From positions 1 to 17,951 of the forward strand of contig JBKGYK010000069.1 in assembly GCA_046546095.1 (NCBI GenBank): DNA of 17,951 nucleotides, in the 5' to 3' direction. The notes beneath the pieces were generated by a model. It ran no database searches. It was not told the DNA's origin and was given only the letters and a program-made list of their open reading frames with translations. Made by a program: the position numbers and the translations under genes. Below, piece after piece: positions 6,344-14,084 of the stretch (positions are counted from its first letter, which is position 1; each line of letters starts with the position of its first letter). The DNA is from JAQIBY01 sp046546095. Lineage in GTDB: Bacteria > Bacteroidota > Bacteroidia > Bacteroidales > ML635J-15.

Positions 6344-8419
6344 ATGTTAACGAAATTAAGAAACATCGGTATTGCTGCGCACATTGATGCAGGAAAAACA
6401 ACAGTAACAGAACGCATATTGTACCTGACAGGTATGAATCGCAAGCTTGGTGAAACCCATGATGGTTCTGCCACCATGGACTTCATGAAGCAGGAGCAGG
6501 ATAGGGGTATTACCATAGCTTCGGCGGCCATTACAGCGAGCTGGAATAATCATCAGATCAATATTATTGATACTCCCGGACACGTGGATTTTACCATTGA
6601 GGTGGAACGTTCCCTTCGTGTGATTGATGGCATGGTAGCGGTTTTTTGTGCTGTTGGTGGCGTTGAGCCCCAAAGTGAAACTGTCTGGTATCAGGCCGAC
6701 AGATACAAAGTTCCGCGTGTGGCCTTTGTCAATAAGATGGACAGAACCGGTGCTGAGTTTTTTGAAGTTGTTGGCCAGATGAATGAATACCTGGATGCGC
6801 ATGCTATTCCCTTTCAGGTGCCTATGGGAGCCGAAGCCGATTTTCGTGGCATGATCGACATCGTTGAAGGCAAAGCATACGAATTTGAAGAAAAAGAACG
6901 CATTGAAATACCCATTCCTGACGAATACCATGAAAAATATCAGGAAATTCGTAATCAACTGATAGAGCGGCTCTCCGATTTCAATGAAGAAATCATGGAA
7001 TTGTATCTTGAAGAAAAAGAAATTCCCACAGAATTGTTACAATCTGCAGCACGTGAAGCCACCCTGAAGCTTTTGATCACACCGGTATTTTGTGGCGCTG
7101 CATACAAAACCAAAGGCATACAGCTTCTGCTGGATGCTGTGGTTAATTATTTACCAGCCCCTCAGGATGTAGGTGCTGTTATTGGAACAGCCATTGACGA
7201 TGAAGAGAAAACACACTCGCGTCTGCCTTCTCCAAAAGAACCATTTTCTGCACTGGCGTTTAAACTCATCAATGATCCCTATGTAGGCCAGCAAACCTTC
7301 ACACGCATATACTCCGGTACCATCAAGAGTGGTGAAGAGATATATAACAGCACCAAAGGCAAAAAGGAGCGCATTGGCAGAATCATGAAAATACGTGCCA
7401 AGGAGCGTGAAGATGTAGAATCAGCAGGACCGGGTGAAATTGTAGCACTCATTGGAATGAAAATCACAAAAACCGGTGATACTTTATGTAATGCCGGACA
7501 TCCCTTATTCCTTGAAACCATCAATGTTCCGCCTCCGGTGATTGAAATGAAAATCAATCCCAAAACACGCAAAGAACAAAGCAAATTGGGTGAAGCTCTG
7601 TCAAAACTGGTAAATGAAGACCCCTCTTTCAATGTGCATTACGATCAGGAAACAGAAGAAAATGTCATTGCCGGCATGGGAGAACTGCATCTTGAAATTA
7701 TCGTTGACCGTCTGCGTGAAGAATTCAATGTAGATGTTGAGGTTGGAGAACCATCTGTTGCCTATCGCGAAGCCATTACCGAAGAGGTGGAAATGGAATA
7801 CCGCTATGCAAAACAAAGTGGTGGAAAAGGTCAGTTTGCGCAAACTCTTATGCGTATTGAGCCTCTCGAAGAAGGAGGATATGAATTTGTTGATAAAATC
7901 AAGGGTGGACGTATTCCTGCAGAATTTATTCCCTCTGTTGACAAAGGAGTACAGAAAACCATGAGCGAAGGTATCATGGCCGGCTTCCCGATTGAAAACA
8001 TCAAGGTTACCCTGCTTGACGGAAAGTTCCATGCAGTGGATTCTTCTGATTATGCGTTCCAGGCTTGTGCTTCATTTTGCTTCAAAAAAGCATACAACAA
8101 AGCAAATCCGATTCTGATGGAACCTGTCATGAAAATTGAGATCAACACGCCTGATGATTACATCGGTGATATTGTGGGTAACATCAATCGCCGCAGAGGT
8201 CGTATTGACTCCATGCGCCGCTACCGCAAAGGTTCACAAAAACTCAACGGCATTGTCCCCCTGGCAGAAATGTTTGGCTACTCATCAAGCCTGAGAAATA
8301 TTTCCAGCGGACGTGCCAACTATTCCATGGAGTTTTACAAATACATGGCACTTCCCCAGGCCACACAGGAAGAGGTGCTGGAAAAACTACGTAAAAAAGA
8401 AGAAGAGGCCGGAAAATAA
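6344..8419 (+). CDS. Elongation factor G (stand-alone gene)
   Basis: This 691-residue translational GTPase has all five EF-G domains; EF-G catalyses ribosomal translocation and, with RRF, recycling. The G domain has the P-loop AHIDAGKTT (12-20), switch I DRGITI with T57, DTPGH with catalytic-type H80, and NKMD (130-133). Domain IV keeps the QSGGKGQ loop (491-497) and the decoding-tip histidine H563 in DGKFHAVDSS. The GTPase residues therefore look intact. It is not in a ribosomal protein operon. It starts directly with MLTKLRNIGIAAHID and lacks the short N-terminal lead and the insert between switch I and DTPGH that I recall in the main Bacteroidota EF-G. A second EF-G paralogue is therefore likely. 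It does not look like a TetQ-type ribosomal protection protein. Confidence 0.9.
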   Translation: MLTKLRNIGIAAHIDAGKTTVTERILYLTGMNRKLGETHDGSATMDFMKQEQDRGITIASAAITASWNNHQINIIDTPGHVDFTIEVERSLRVIDGMVAVFCAVGGVEPQSETVWYQADRYKVPRVAFVNKMDRTGAEFFEVVGQMNEYLDAHAIPFQVPMGAEADFRGMIDIVEGKAYEFEEKERIEIPIPDEYHEKYQEIRNQLIERLSDFNEEIMELYLEEKEIPTELLQSAAREATLKLLITPVFCGAAYKTKGIQLLLDAVVNYLPAPQDVGAVIGTAIDDEEKTHSRLPSPKEPFSALAFKLINDPYVGQQTFTRIYSGTIKSGEEIYNSTKGKKERIGRIMKIRAKEREDVESAGPGEIVALIGMKITKTGDTLCNAGHPLFLETINVPPPVIEMKINPKTRKEQSKLGEALSKLVNEDPSFNVHYDQETEENVIAGMGELHLEIIVDRLREEFNVDVEVGEPSVAYREAITEEVEMEYRYAKQSGGKGQFAQTLMRIEPLEEGGYEFVDKIKGGRIPAEFIPSVDKGVQKTMSEGIMAGFPIENIKVTLLDGKFHAVDSSDYAFQACASFCFKKAYNKANPILMEPVMKIEINTPDDYIGDIVGNINRRRGRIDSMRRYRKGSQKLNGIVPLAEMFGYSSSLRNISSGRANYSMEFYKYMALPQATQEEVLEKLRKKEEEAGK

Positions 8420-8450
8420 ACAAGCCCCTGCCATTCAATCAATTTCATAA

Positions 8451-8485
8451 AAGGCTGTTCCTAAAACGAACAGCCTTTTTTTTTT
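8451..8485 (+). terminator. Rho-independent terminator after EF-G
   Basis: A perfect 10-bp stem, AAGGCTGTTC (8451-8460) with GAACAGCCTT (8468-8477), encloses a 7-nt loop and runs into ten T residues (8476-8485). It lies 31 nt after the EF-G stop and is the strongest terminator in the window. Confidence 0.95.
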
Positions 8486-8625
8486 GCCTCATTAAGCACA
8501 CACAGATGAATTATCCATACAGATATCTTAATTTGCAGATCTGCTGTAAGAATACCGGTTCCGGAGATTGCCATTGATGGACAAACAAAAATCCGGCACC
8601 AAAGATAAAATTGCAGCATTTTTCC

Positions 8626-8633
8626 TACCTTCG
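8626..8633 (+). promoter_or_regulatory. Candidate -7 element of the holB operon
   Basis: TACCTTCG differs by one base from TAnnTTTG and lies 28 nt before the holB ATG. It is downstream of the strong EF-G terminator, where a new promoter is needed. No clear -33 element is seen. The rest of the 175-nt spacer shows no gene. Confidence 0.5.
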
Positions 8634-8661
8634 TAGCTGAAAATACAAACACAAAAAAAGG

Positions 8662-9783
8662 ATGCAATTCCGTGATATCATAGGACAACAAGAAATCAAG
8701 ACCAATCTGATTCAAACAATTAAAGACAACAGGATCAGTCATGCCCAATTGTTTTTTGGCCCTCCGGGTTCCGGAAAACTGCCTTTGGCCATTGCTTTTG
8801 CCCAGTACATTTCATGTCAGAATCCGTCAGAAAACGATAGCTGTGGTGAATGTCCGTCATGCAAAAAATTCAACAAGCTCATTCATCCGGATTTGCATTT
8901 TGTCTTTCCGGTTGTAAAATCCGGTTCACGAAAGCCCATTAGCGATACCTACATTGATATATGGCGGGAAACACTCATAAACACACCCTATTTTACGTAT
9001 CAGCAATGGCTGGAAAAGCTGGAAAGCGAAAACAAGCAGGCCAGTATTTATCGCGACGAAGCCACAGAAATCATCAGAAAACTAAATTTAAAGACATATG
9101 AATCTGAATTTAAGTTCATGATTATATGGTTGCCTGAAAAAATGAATGTAACGGCAGCCAACAAATTGCTCAAAATGATAGAAGAGCCTCCGCCAAAGAC
9201 GGTGTTTTTGTTGATTTCAGAGGACAGAAACAATGTACTGCCAACCATTTTCTCGCGTACTACTCCGGTAAAGATTCCTGCCATTAATTCAGAGGAACTT
9301 GCCCGGTGGATAAGCCGGACATATCAGACAGAAACCACGGAAGCCGCCAACATAAGCCGTATGAGCAGAGGAAATCTGGCCGAAGCAAGAAACCATCTGG
9401 AGGCCAGTCAGGCAAGACTAGAACATCTCGATGGCATAAAGCAATGGATGAGTGTTATGGTAAAAAAGGACATCGCCGGTTGTATAGAATGGTCCGAAAA
9501 CATGGCTGTTCAGGGAAGAGAAAAACAAAAAGGCTTTTTACAGTATGCATTGCGGTTTTTCCGGGAAATGCTGATGTTGCGCACCAAAAATAAAAGTCTG
9601 AGTTTTCTGCTCACCCAGGAAAGGGATCTGGCCTCAAGAGTAAGCCCGCATATCAATCTTAAAAAAATATTTTCAGTACAGGAGGAAATTGAACAGGCCT
9701 ACCATCATATCGAAAGAAACGGCACACCAAAAATTGTCCTGCTCGATTTAAGTTTTAATCTAATTCGTCTGATCCAAAAATAA
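8662..9783 (+). CDS. holB: DNA polymerase III delta-prime-type clamp-loader subunit
   Basis: The 373-residue AAA+ protein fits the delta-prime subunit of the clamp loader, which helps open and load the beta sliding clamp. It begins QFRDIIGQQEIK and has a P-loop GPPGSGK (33-39) followed by Leu instead of Ser/Thr, so ATP hydrolysis is doubtful, as in delta-prime generally. A zinc module is present with C52, C61, C64 and C67. The sensor region reads AANKLLKMIEEPP, and SRT (198-200) stands where the arginine-finger SRC motif of E. coli delta-prime lies. The C-terminal third is a poorly conserved helical collar. ricT follows with a 44-nt spacer, the same gene order as holB-yaaT in Bacillus subtilis. 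Confidence 0.92.
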   Translation: MQFRDIIGQQEIKTNLIQTIKDNRISHAQLFFGPPGSGKLPLAIAFAQYISCQNPSENDSCGECPSCKKFNKLIHPDLHFVFPVVKSGSRKPISDTYIDIWRETLINTPYFTYQQWLEKLESENKQASIYRDEATEIIRKLNLKTYESEFKFMIIWLPEKMNVTAANKLLKMIEEPPPKTVFLLISEDRNNVLPTIFSRTTPVKIPAINSEELARWISRTYQTETTEAANISRMSRGNLAEARNHLEASQARLEHLDGIKQWMSVMVKKDIAGCIEWSENMAVQGREKQKGFLQYALRFFREMLMLRTKNKSLSFLLTQERDLASRVSPHINLKKIFSVQEEIEQAYHHIERNGTPKIVLLDLSFNLIRLIQK

Positions 9784-9787
9784 GTAT

Positions 9788-9795
9788 TAACTTTG
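9788..9795 (+). promoter_or_regulatory. Candidate internal promoter element before ricT
   Basis: TAACTTTG matches TAnnTTTG exactly. It lies 4 nt after the holB stop and 32 nt before the ricT ATG, so ricT-gldH-trmB may have a promoter of their own in addition to read-through. No -33 element is evident. Confidence 0.45.
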
Positions 9796-9827
9796 ACCTT
9801 AATTTGCAACCCGAAAGTGATAGTAAG

Positions 9828-11042
9828 ATGACGAAAAGCAGAGAATTAGAACACGGATGCAGGGTTTGCGAGATTGATGAAAGTGCCAATGAATTTAATA
9901 TATCTCACGGATGTTATAAGCTTGATGTATATGATTGGTTAAAAGATACTCCGCAGACACCACATCCATTTAAGATAGTAGAAATAAGATTTAAGAATAC
10001 AAGAAAATCATATTTTGAAAACATCAATGAGTTGCCCTTGCGTATCGGCGATATTGTTGCAGTAGAAGGCTCTCCGGGTCACGATATCGGGATAGTCTCA
10101 CTAACCGGTGAGCTGGTAAAAAATCAGCTGCATAAAAACAACATCAGCCTGAATACCGAATTCAAAAAGGTGTACAGAAAAGCCAAGCCGGCAGACATTA
10201 CCAAATGGAAGCAAGCTGTTGAGCTTGAACTACCCACTATGCTGCGTACCCGGGAAATGATAAAAAACCTGGGGCTGGATATGAAACTCGGTGACGTTGA
10301 GTTTCAGGGAGATAAAACCAAAGCCATTTTTTATTACATCGCTGATGAACGCGTTGATTTCAGAGAGCTGATTAAAATTATGGCTGATGAGTTCCGTATC
10401 CGTGTAGAAATGAAACAAATCGGTGCCAGACAGGAAGCCGGGAGACTTGGAGGTATTGGCCCATGCGGCAGAGAATTGTGCTGCACAACCTGGTTATCCA
10501 ATTTTAAATCTGCCACCACACATGCTGCCAGGGCTCAGGAGCTATCTCCAAACCCCCAGAAACTTGCCGGCCAGTGTGGTAAACTGAAATGCTGCATTAA
10601 TTACGAATTGCCCGTATATCAGTATGAAAGAAGAAAATTCCCAAACGGGCATCTGGAACTTAAAACCAAACTCGGCACAGCACGCCATGTCAAAAATGAT
10701 ATCCATAAACATCTCATGTACTATGAAATGTTTGTAGATAACTCTCCTGTGTTAACGGCAGTGCCTATCAAGCGTGTCAAGGAAATCATTGAGCTTAACA
10801 AGCAGGGAATTGAAGTCGATGAACTCACTGATACCATAGAAGTTACAGTAAAATCAGAACAGAACATTGATTATGCAAGCAATCTCAATCAGGATAGCAT
10901 AAACCGATTCGAAAAATCAAAAAAACCAAAAGGGAAACGACCCAATTACAACAAGAAACGTCGTGGAAAAAAGGGTCCGAATCCGAACACAAGCAAAGGA
11001 AATAAACCCAATAAAAATCAGAAAAAAAATGTCAGGAAATAA
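9828..11042 (+). CDS. ricT: PSP1-domain protein, RicT/YaaT family
   Basis: The 404-residue protein carries a PSP1 domain with the cysteine signatures GPCGRELCC (C213, C218, C219) and GQCGKLKCC (C250, C255, C256). Homologous cysteines in B. subtilis RicT (YaaT) help bind [4Fe-4S] clusters in a complex with RicA and RicF that aids RNase Y-dependent mRNA maturation. In Bacteroidota the partners and role are unclear. The N-terminus adds C11, C14 and C29 (GCRVCEID...HGCYKLDVYDWL). The last 40 or so residues are a disordered Lys/Arg/Asn tail, possibly nucleic-acid binding. I chose ATG 9828 over an in-frame TTG at 9804. The gene overlaps gldH by 14 nt. Confidence 0.88.
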   Translation: MTKSRELEHGCRVCEIDESANEFNISHGCYKLDVYDWLKDTPQTPHPFKIVEIRFKNTRKSYFENINELPLRIGDIVAVEGSPGHDIGIVSLTGELVKNQLHKNNISLNTEFKKVYRKAKPADITKWKQAVELELPTMLRTREMIKNLGLDMKLGDVEFQGDKTKAIFYYIADERVDFRELIKIMADEFRIRVEMKQIGARQEAGRLGGIGPCGRELCCTTWLSNFKSATTHAARAQELSPNPQKLAGQCGKLKCCINYELPVYQYERRKFPNGHLELKTKLGTARHVKNDIHKHLMYYEMFVDNSPVLTAVPIKRVKEIIELNKQGIEVDELTDTIEVTVKSEQNIDYASNLNQDSINRFEKSKKPKGKRPNYNKKRRGKKGPNPNTSKGNKPNKNQKKNVRK

Positions 11043-11508
11043 AGCAGTTTTTCTTACCTTTCTTCTGTCTGTCCTGCTCTTGCAGGCATGTGACAAAAAC
11101 ACCGTGTACAAGGAATATATTGATATTCCCGACAAAATCTGGGACAGATCCTTTCAACCGGAATTTGAATTTGCTATTGAAGACAGCGAACAGCCATACA
11201 ACGTAGAAGTACTGGTACGCAACGCTAGCATGTATCCATTTTCCAATGTCTGGATTTTTATTCACACTACTTCGCCAACCGGTAAAACGGATATCGATAC
11301 CCTGGAATGTGTGCTTGCAGATGCATCAGGCAAATGGCTGGGTGACGGAATGGGAGATATCTGGGACAATGAAATCCCCTGGCTGGTAAATTACAAATTC
11401 GAACATACCGGCACATACACCATCAAACTTGAACAGGCCATGCGCATGGAAAAACTCCCGGGCATCATGGATGTAGGAATAGCAGTAGAAAAACCTGAAC
11501 AAGAATAG
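11029..11508 (+). CDS. gldH: Gliding-motility lipoprotein GldH
   Basis: GldH is a lipoprotein required for gliding and chitin use in Flavobacterium johnsoniae, and is also found in Bacteroidota that do not glide. The 159-residue protein starts with a lipoprotein signal peptide whose hydrophobic stretch ends in LLLQAC, giving lipidated C21. The family signatures follow: IPDKIWDR, a DTLECVLAD segment, GKWLGDGMGDIWDNEIP, and TYTIKLEQAMRMEKLPGIMDVG close to the C-terminus. The frame stays open upstream inside ricT, but ATG 11029 puts the signal peptide at the N-terminus. It overlaps ricT by 14 nt and precedes trmB by 6 nt. No other gld or spr gene is in the window, so motility cannot be concluded. 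Confidence 0.92.
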   Translation: MSGNKAVFLTFLLSVLLLQACDKNTVYKEYIDIPDKIWDRSFQPEFEFAIEDSEQPYNVEVLVRNASMYPFSNVWIFIHTTSPTGKTDIDTLECVLADASGKWLGDGMGDIWDNEIPWLVNYKFEHTGTYTIKLEQAMRMEKLPGIMDVGIAVEKPEQE

Positions 11509-11514
11509 CACATA

Positions 11515-12240
11515 GTGGCCAAGAACAAATTAAAGAGATTTCGGGAAAACAAAACATTCCCGCATGTAATACAACCCAATTACCCGGCACTTGAGAATGA
11601 CCAGGTGGATATAAAAGGAAAATGGAACCATTTTTTTGGCAACAACAATCCCATCATTCTTGAGCTTGGCTGCGGAAAAGGCGAATACACAATCGGGCTG
11701 GCAGAAAAAAATCCACAAAACAACTACATTGGAATAGACATCAAAGGAGCCCGGATCTGGCGGGGAGCAAAAACATCCTTTGAAAAAGGAATGAAAAACC
11801 TTGCATTTTTGAGAATCCGCATAGATTTTATTCACCACTGCTTTAGCCTGAATGAAGTGGATGAGATATGGTGCACTTTCTCAGACCCCCATCGCGAAAA
11901 ACGCAAAGGCATCAACAAACGTCTGACATCTCCCAAATTCCTCAGCCGCTATCAGAAAATACTCAGGGATCAGGGCATCGTCCACCTGAAAACCGACGAT
12001 CCGGTGCTGTATGCTTACACCATGGATGTCATTAACAAAAACAAACTGCCTGTAATACACAACATACCTGACATCTATGACGGTGACCACTCCGATGTTG
12101 TACCTCCCATCAAAACATACTACGAAAGCATTTGGCTGGAAAAGGGCCGCACCATAAGATACATAAGCTTCAGGCTCCCAAAACAAAGTGATTTGCAAAA
12201 TCCTAAAATCAATGAAAAACGCGAAGGATTCATCCGGTAA
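11515..12240 (+). CDS. trmB: tRNA (guanine-N7-)-methyltransferase
   Basis: TrmB uses S-adenosylmethionine to make m7G46 in the tRNA variable loop. The 241-residue protein has SAM motif I LELGCGKGEYT (49-59), the acidic motif YIGIDIKGARIW, and the family block IWCTFSDPHREKRKG...KRLTSPKFL carrying the catalytic-type Asp-Pro. The start is GTG, which gives the usual MAKNKLKRF N-terminus; no ATG is suitably placed. It lies 6 nt behind gldH, and its 3' end overlaps the alkyltransferase-like gene by 29 nt, so this is a read-through operon. Confidence 0.95.
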   Translation: MAKNKLKRFRENKTFPHVIQPNYPALENDQVDIKGKWNHFFGNNNPIILELGCGKGEYTIGLAEKNPQNNYIGIDIKGARIWRGAKTSFEKGMKNLAFLRIRIDFIHHCFSLNEVDEIWCTFSDPHREKRKGINKRLTSPKFLSRYQKILRDQGIVHLKTDDPVLYAYTMDVINKNKLPVIHNIPDIYDGDHSDVVPPIKTYYESIWLEKGRTIRYISFRLPKQSDLQNPKINEKREGFIR

Positions 12241-12595
12241 TGATTTTTTTGACAGGGTGTATGAGCTTGTCAGACAAATTCCCAGGGGTCGTGTAAGCAC
12301 CTACGGGCATATTGCAAAACTGACCGGATCACCACAGGCTGCACGCATGGTAGGATGGGCAATGAACAACTCTCATCGTGTCAGTCCGCCGGTCCCGGCC
12401 CACCGGGTTGTCAACCGAAATGGTATGCTCACCGGGAAACACCACTTCAGCGGTACACATGTAATGGAAGATCTGCTCCGTAGTGAAGGCATTGAAGTTG
12501 AAAATGATCAGATTGTCAGGTTTGAAACCGTATTATGGGACCCTCGCAAACACCTTAAAACACCGGTTTCTGACGAATCTCACCCAAACGAATGA
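12212..12595 (+). CDS. Alkyltransferase-like (ATL) DNA-lesion protein
   Basis: The 127-residue protein has the O6-alkylguanine-DNA alkyltransferase C-terminal fold only: IPRGRVSTYGHIA (Y31, the base-flipping-type Tyr), ARMVGWAMN (R45, the arginine-finger position) and PAHRVVNRNGMLTGK. The acceptor cysteine of the PCHRV motif is alanine (A63), so it cannot accept alkyl groups as MGMT does. It belongs with ATL proteins such as S. pombe Atl1 (Trp there) and T. thermophilus TTHA1564 (Ala there), which bind O6-alkylguanine and hand it to nucleotide excision repair. I took ATG 12212; a GTG eight codons upstream is possible. It overlaps trmB by 29 nt. Confidence 0.92.
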   Translation: MKNAKDSSGNDFFDRVYELVRQIPRGRVSTYGHIAKLTGSPQAARMVGWAMNNSHRVSPPVPAHRVVNRNGMLTGKHHFSGTHVMEDLLRSEGIEVENDQIVRFETVLWDPRKHLKTPVSDESHPNE

Positions 12596-12616
12596 ACATT
12601 TCACCAAATCTTTGTT

Positions 12617-12624
12617 TAACTTTG
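12617..12624 (+). promoter_or_regulatory. -7 promoter element of mrp-nfu
   Basis: TAACTTTG matches TAnnTTTG exactly, in the 72-nt spacer and 43 nt before the mrp ATG. The region after it is T-rich. A -33 TTTG at the right distance is not seen. It separates mrp-nfu from the upstream trmB/ATL genes. Confidence 0.5.
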
Positions 12625-12667
12625 TCACAGTTTACTGATTTTTTTACGTTTTTAAATGTCATAAAAT

Positions 12668-13795
12668 ATGCAACTTAATAAAGATAATGTAACCAAAGTA
12701 CTTCAGGATGTCCTTTATCCCGGAAACGGCAAAAATGTCATCGAACTTGGCATGGTAGAAAACATTTCTGTCAACGGAAAGTCCGTTTCATTTGATCTGA
12801 TTTTTGAGAAAGATACCGATCCTTTCATTGCATCGGTGAAACAGGCCTGCGTAAAGATACTTGAAGAAGCTTTTGGTAAAGACAATATTGATATTCGTGG
12901 CAACATCACAGCCAAAAGCAAAGCCATTACCAAAGAAGCAGAAATCAATACAGACAAAGCCAAAACCGGTGTTGATAAAGTAAAAAACATGATTGCCGTG
13001 GCATCTGGGAAAGGTGGCGTTGGAAAATCAACTGTAGCGGTAAATCTGGCTATTTCTCTGGCTATGCACGGTTATAAAGTAGGCCTTCTGGATGCCGATA
13101 TTTTTGGCCCAAGCATACCGAAAATGTTCGGCGTTGAAGATGAAAAACCCCGTGGTAAAAAAGTGGATGGAAAAGACTGGATTCTGCCGTTTGAAAAATA
13201 TGGCGTTAAAATGCTGTCTGTGGGTTTCTTTGTTGATAAGGACTCTGCCTTAGTCTGGCGCGGCGCTATGGCCACAAATGCACTCAAACAGCTCATCAAC
13301 GATACCGAATGGGGCGAGTTGGATTACCTGCTTTTCGATTTGCCTCCGGGAACCAGCGATATTCATCTGACACTGGTACAAAGCGTAGCCGTTACAGGTG
13401 CAATCATTGTCACAACGCCACAGGAAGTGGCCCTCGCTGATGCACGCAAAGGCATTGGGATGTTTAACACAAAAGGTATAGAAGTTCCCGTTGTCGGCAT
13501 TGTGGAAAACATGTCATGGTTTACTCCTGAAGAACTTCCCGACAACAAGTATTACCTTTTCGGCAAAGAAGGCGGCAAAAAACTCTCACAGGAAACCAAC
13601 ATCCCACTGCTGGGTCAGATTCCTCTGGTACAAAGCATACGCGAAGGTGGCGATGAAGGCAAACCCGCTGCCACCGACCTCAATTCCATCACCGGAAAAG
13701 CTTTCGAAGAGGCAGCCGTTAAAATGATGAAACAAATCGAGATAAGAAATAAAGAAAAACCTGCAACAAAGCGGGTTGAAATAACAAAAAAATAA
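12668..13795 (+). CDS. apbC: Mrp/ApbC-type Fe-S carrier P-loop ATPase
   Basis: The 375-residue protein has an N-terminal MIP18/DUF59 domain (about 5-75) and a MinD-like ATPase domain with the deviant Walker A SGKGGVGKST (113-122, signature K115). DADIFGPSIPKMFG and FDLPPGTSDIHLT follow. ApbC/NBP35 proteins hold a transient [4Fe-4S] cluster between two subunits through a C-terminal CxxC and pass it to target apoproteins. Here the segment after VENMSW (279-284) reads FTPEELPDN and has no CxxC, so classical cluster binding at this site is missing. I recall this variant in other Bacteroidota. A NifU-type scaffold follows 4 nt downstream. The C-terminus is a Lys-rich tail. Confidence 0.92.
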   Translation: MQLNKDNVTKVLQDVLYPGNGKNVIELGMVENISVNGKSVSFDLIFEKDTDPFIASVKQACVKILEEAFGKDNIDIRGNITAKSKAITKEAEINTDKAKTGVDKVKNMIAVASGKGGVGKSTVAVNLAISLAMHGYKVGLLDADIFGPSIPKMFGVEDEKPRGKKVDGKDWILPFEKYGVKMLSVGFFVDKDSALVWRGAMATNALKQLINDTEWGELDYLLFDLPPGTSDIHLTLVQSVAVTGAIIVTTPQEVALADARKGIGMFNTKGIEVPVVGIVENMSWFTPEELPDNKYYLFGKEGGKKLSQETNIPLLGQIPLVQSIREGGDEGKPAATDLNSITGKAFEEAAVKMMKQIEIRNKEKPATKRVEITKK

Positions 13796-13799
13796 TCCC

Positions 13800-14030
13800 A
13801 TGGAAGAAATTAAAGAAAAAATTAAAAAATCCATCGAGGAAGTGAGACCATACCTCCAGGCTGATGGCGGCGATATTTCCCTGGTTAATATCACCGATGA
13901 TTACGTAGTGGAAGTGAAACTGCTGGGTGCCTGCGGAACCTGTCCGTTTAGCGTACAAACACTAAAACTGGGTGTGGAAGAAAAACTCAAACAGGATGTG
14001 CCTGAGGTGAAAGAAGTCGTCTCAGTGTAA
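13800..14030 (+). CDS. NifU C-terminal-type Fe-S scaffold protein
   Basis: This 76-residue protein is a stand-alone NifU C-terminal (Nfu) domain. It opens with an amphipathic helix and RPYLQADGGDISLV (16-29), then has the cluster-binding motif GACGTCPFS with C45 and C48. A dimer would bridge one [4Fe-4S] cluster through the two CxxC pairs and deliver it to target apoproteins. It starts 4 nt after the mrp stop, so the two are coexpressed and probably work together. A strong hairpin follows. NfuA-type proteins with an added A-type domain are longer; this is the minimal form. Confidence 0.94.
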   Translation: MEEIKEKIKKSIEEVRPYLQADGGDISLVNITDDYVVEVKLLGACGTCPFSVQTLKLGVEEKLKQDVPEVKEVVSV

Positions 14031-14038
14031 GCATATTG

Positions 14039-14070
14039 GCCGGTTCTGCATTATATCAGAACCGGCATTT
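14039..14070 (+). terminator. Hairpin terminator after the NifU-type gene
   Basis: A perfect 10-bp stem, GCCGGTTCTG (14039-14048) with CAGAACCGGC (14057-14066), has an 8-nt loop and is followed by ATTTCATT, only a modest T tract. It lies 8 nt after the stop and ends 18 nt before the ATG of the next gene, so it could also be a leader structure for that glycosyltransferase. Confidence 0.7.
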
Positions 14071-14084
14071 CATTGCCACAAGCA

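Noticed and set aside
6356..6958. Antisense frame of 200 codons in the EF-G G domain
   Set aside because: The opposite strand encodes the conserved GTPase motifs; the antisense product has no domain.
6344..8419. TetM/TetQ-type ribosomal protection protein
   Set aside because: The start, switch regions and QSGGKGQ domain IV loop are those of EF-G; TetQ-like N-terminal and switch sequences are absent.
9804..9827. TTG start giving ricT eight more residues
   Set aside because: ATG 9828 is available, and the extra residues overlap the leader just after the -7 element at 9788.
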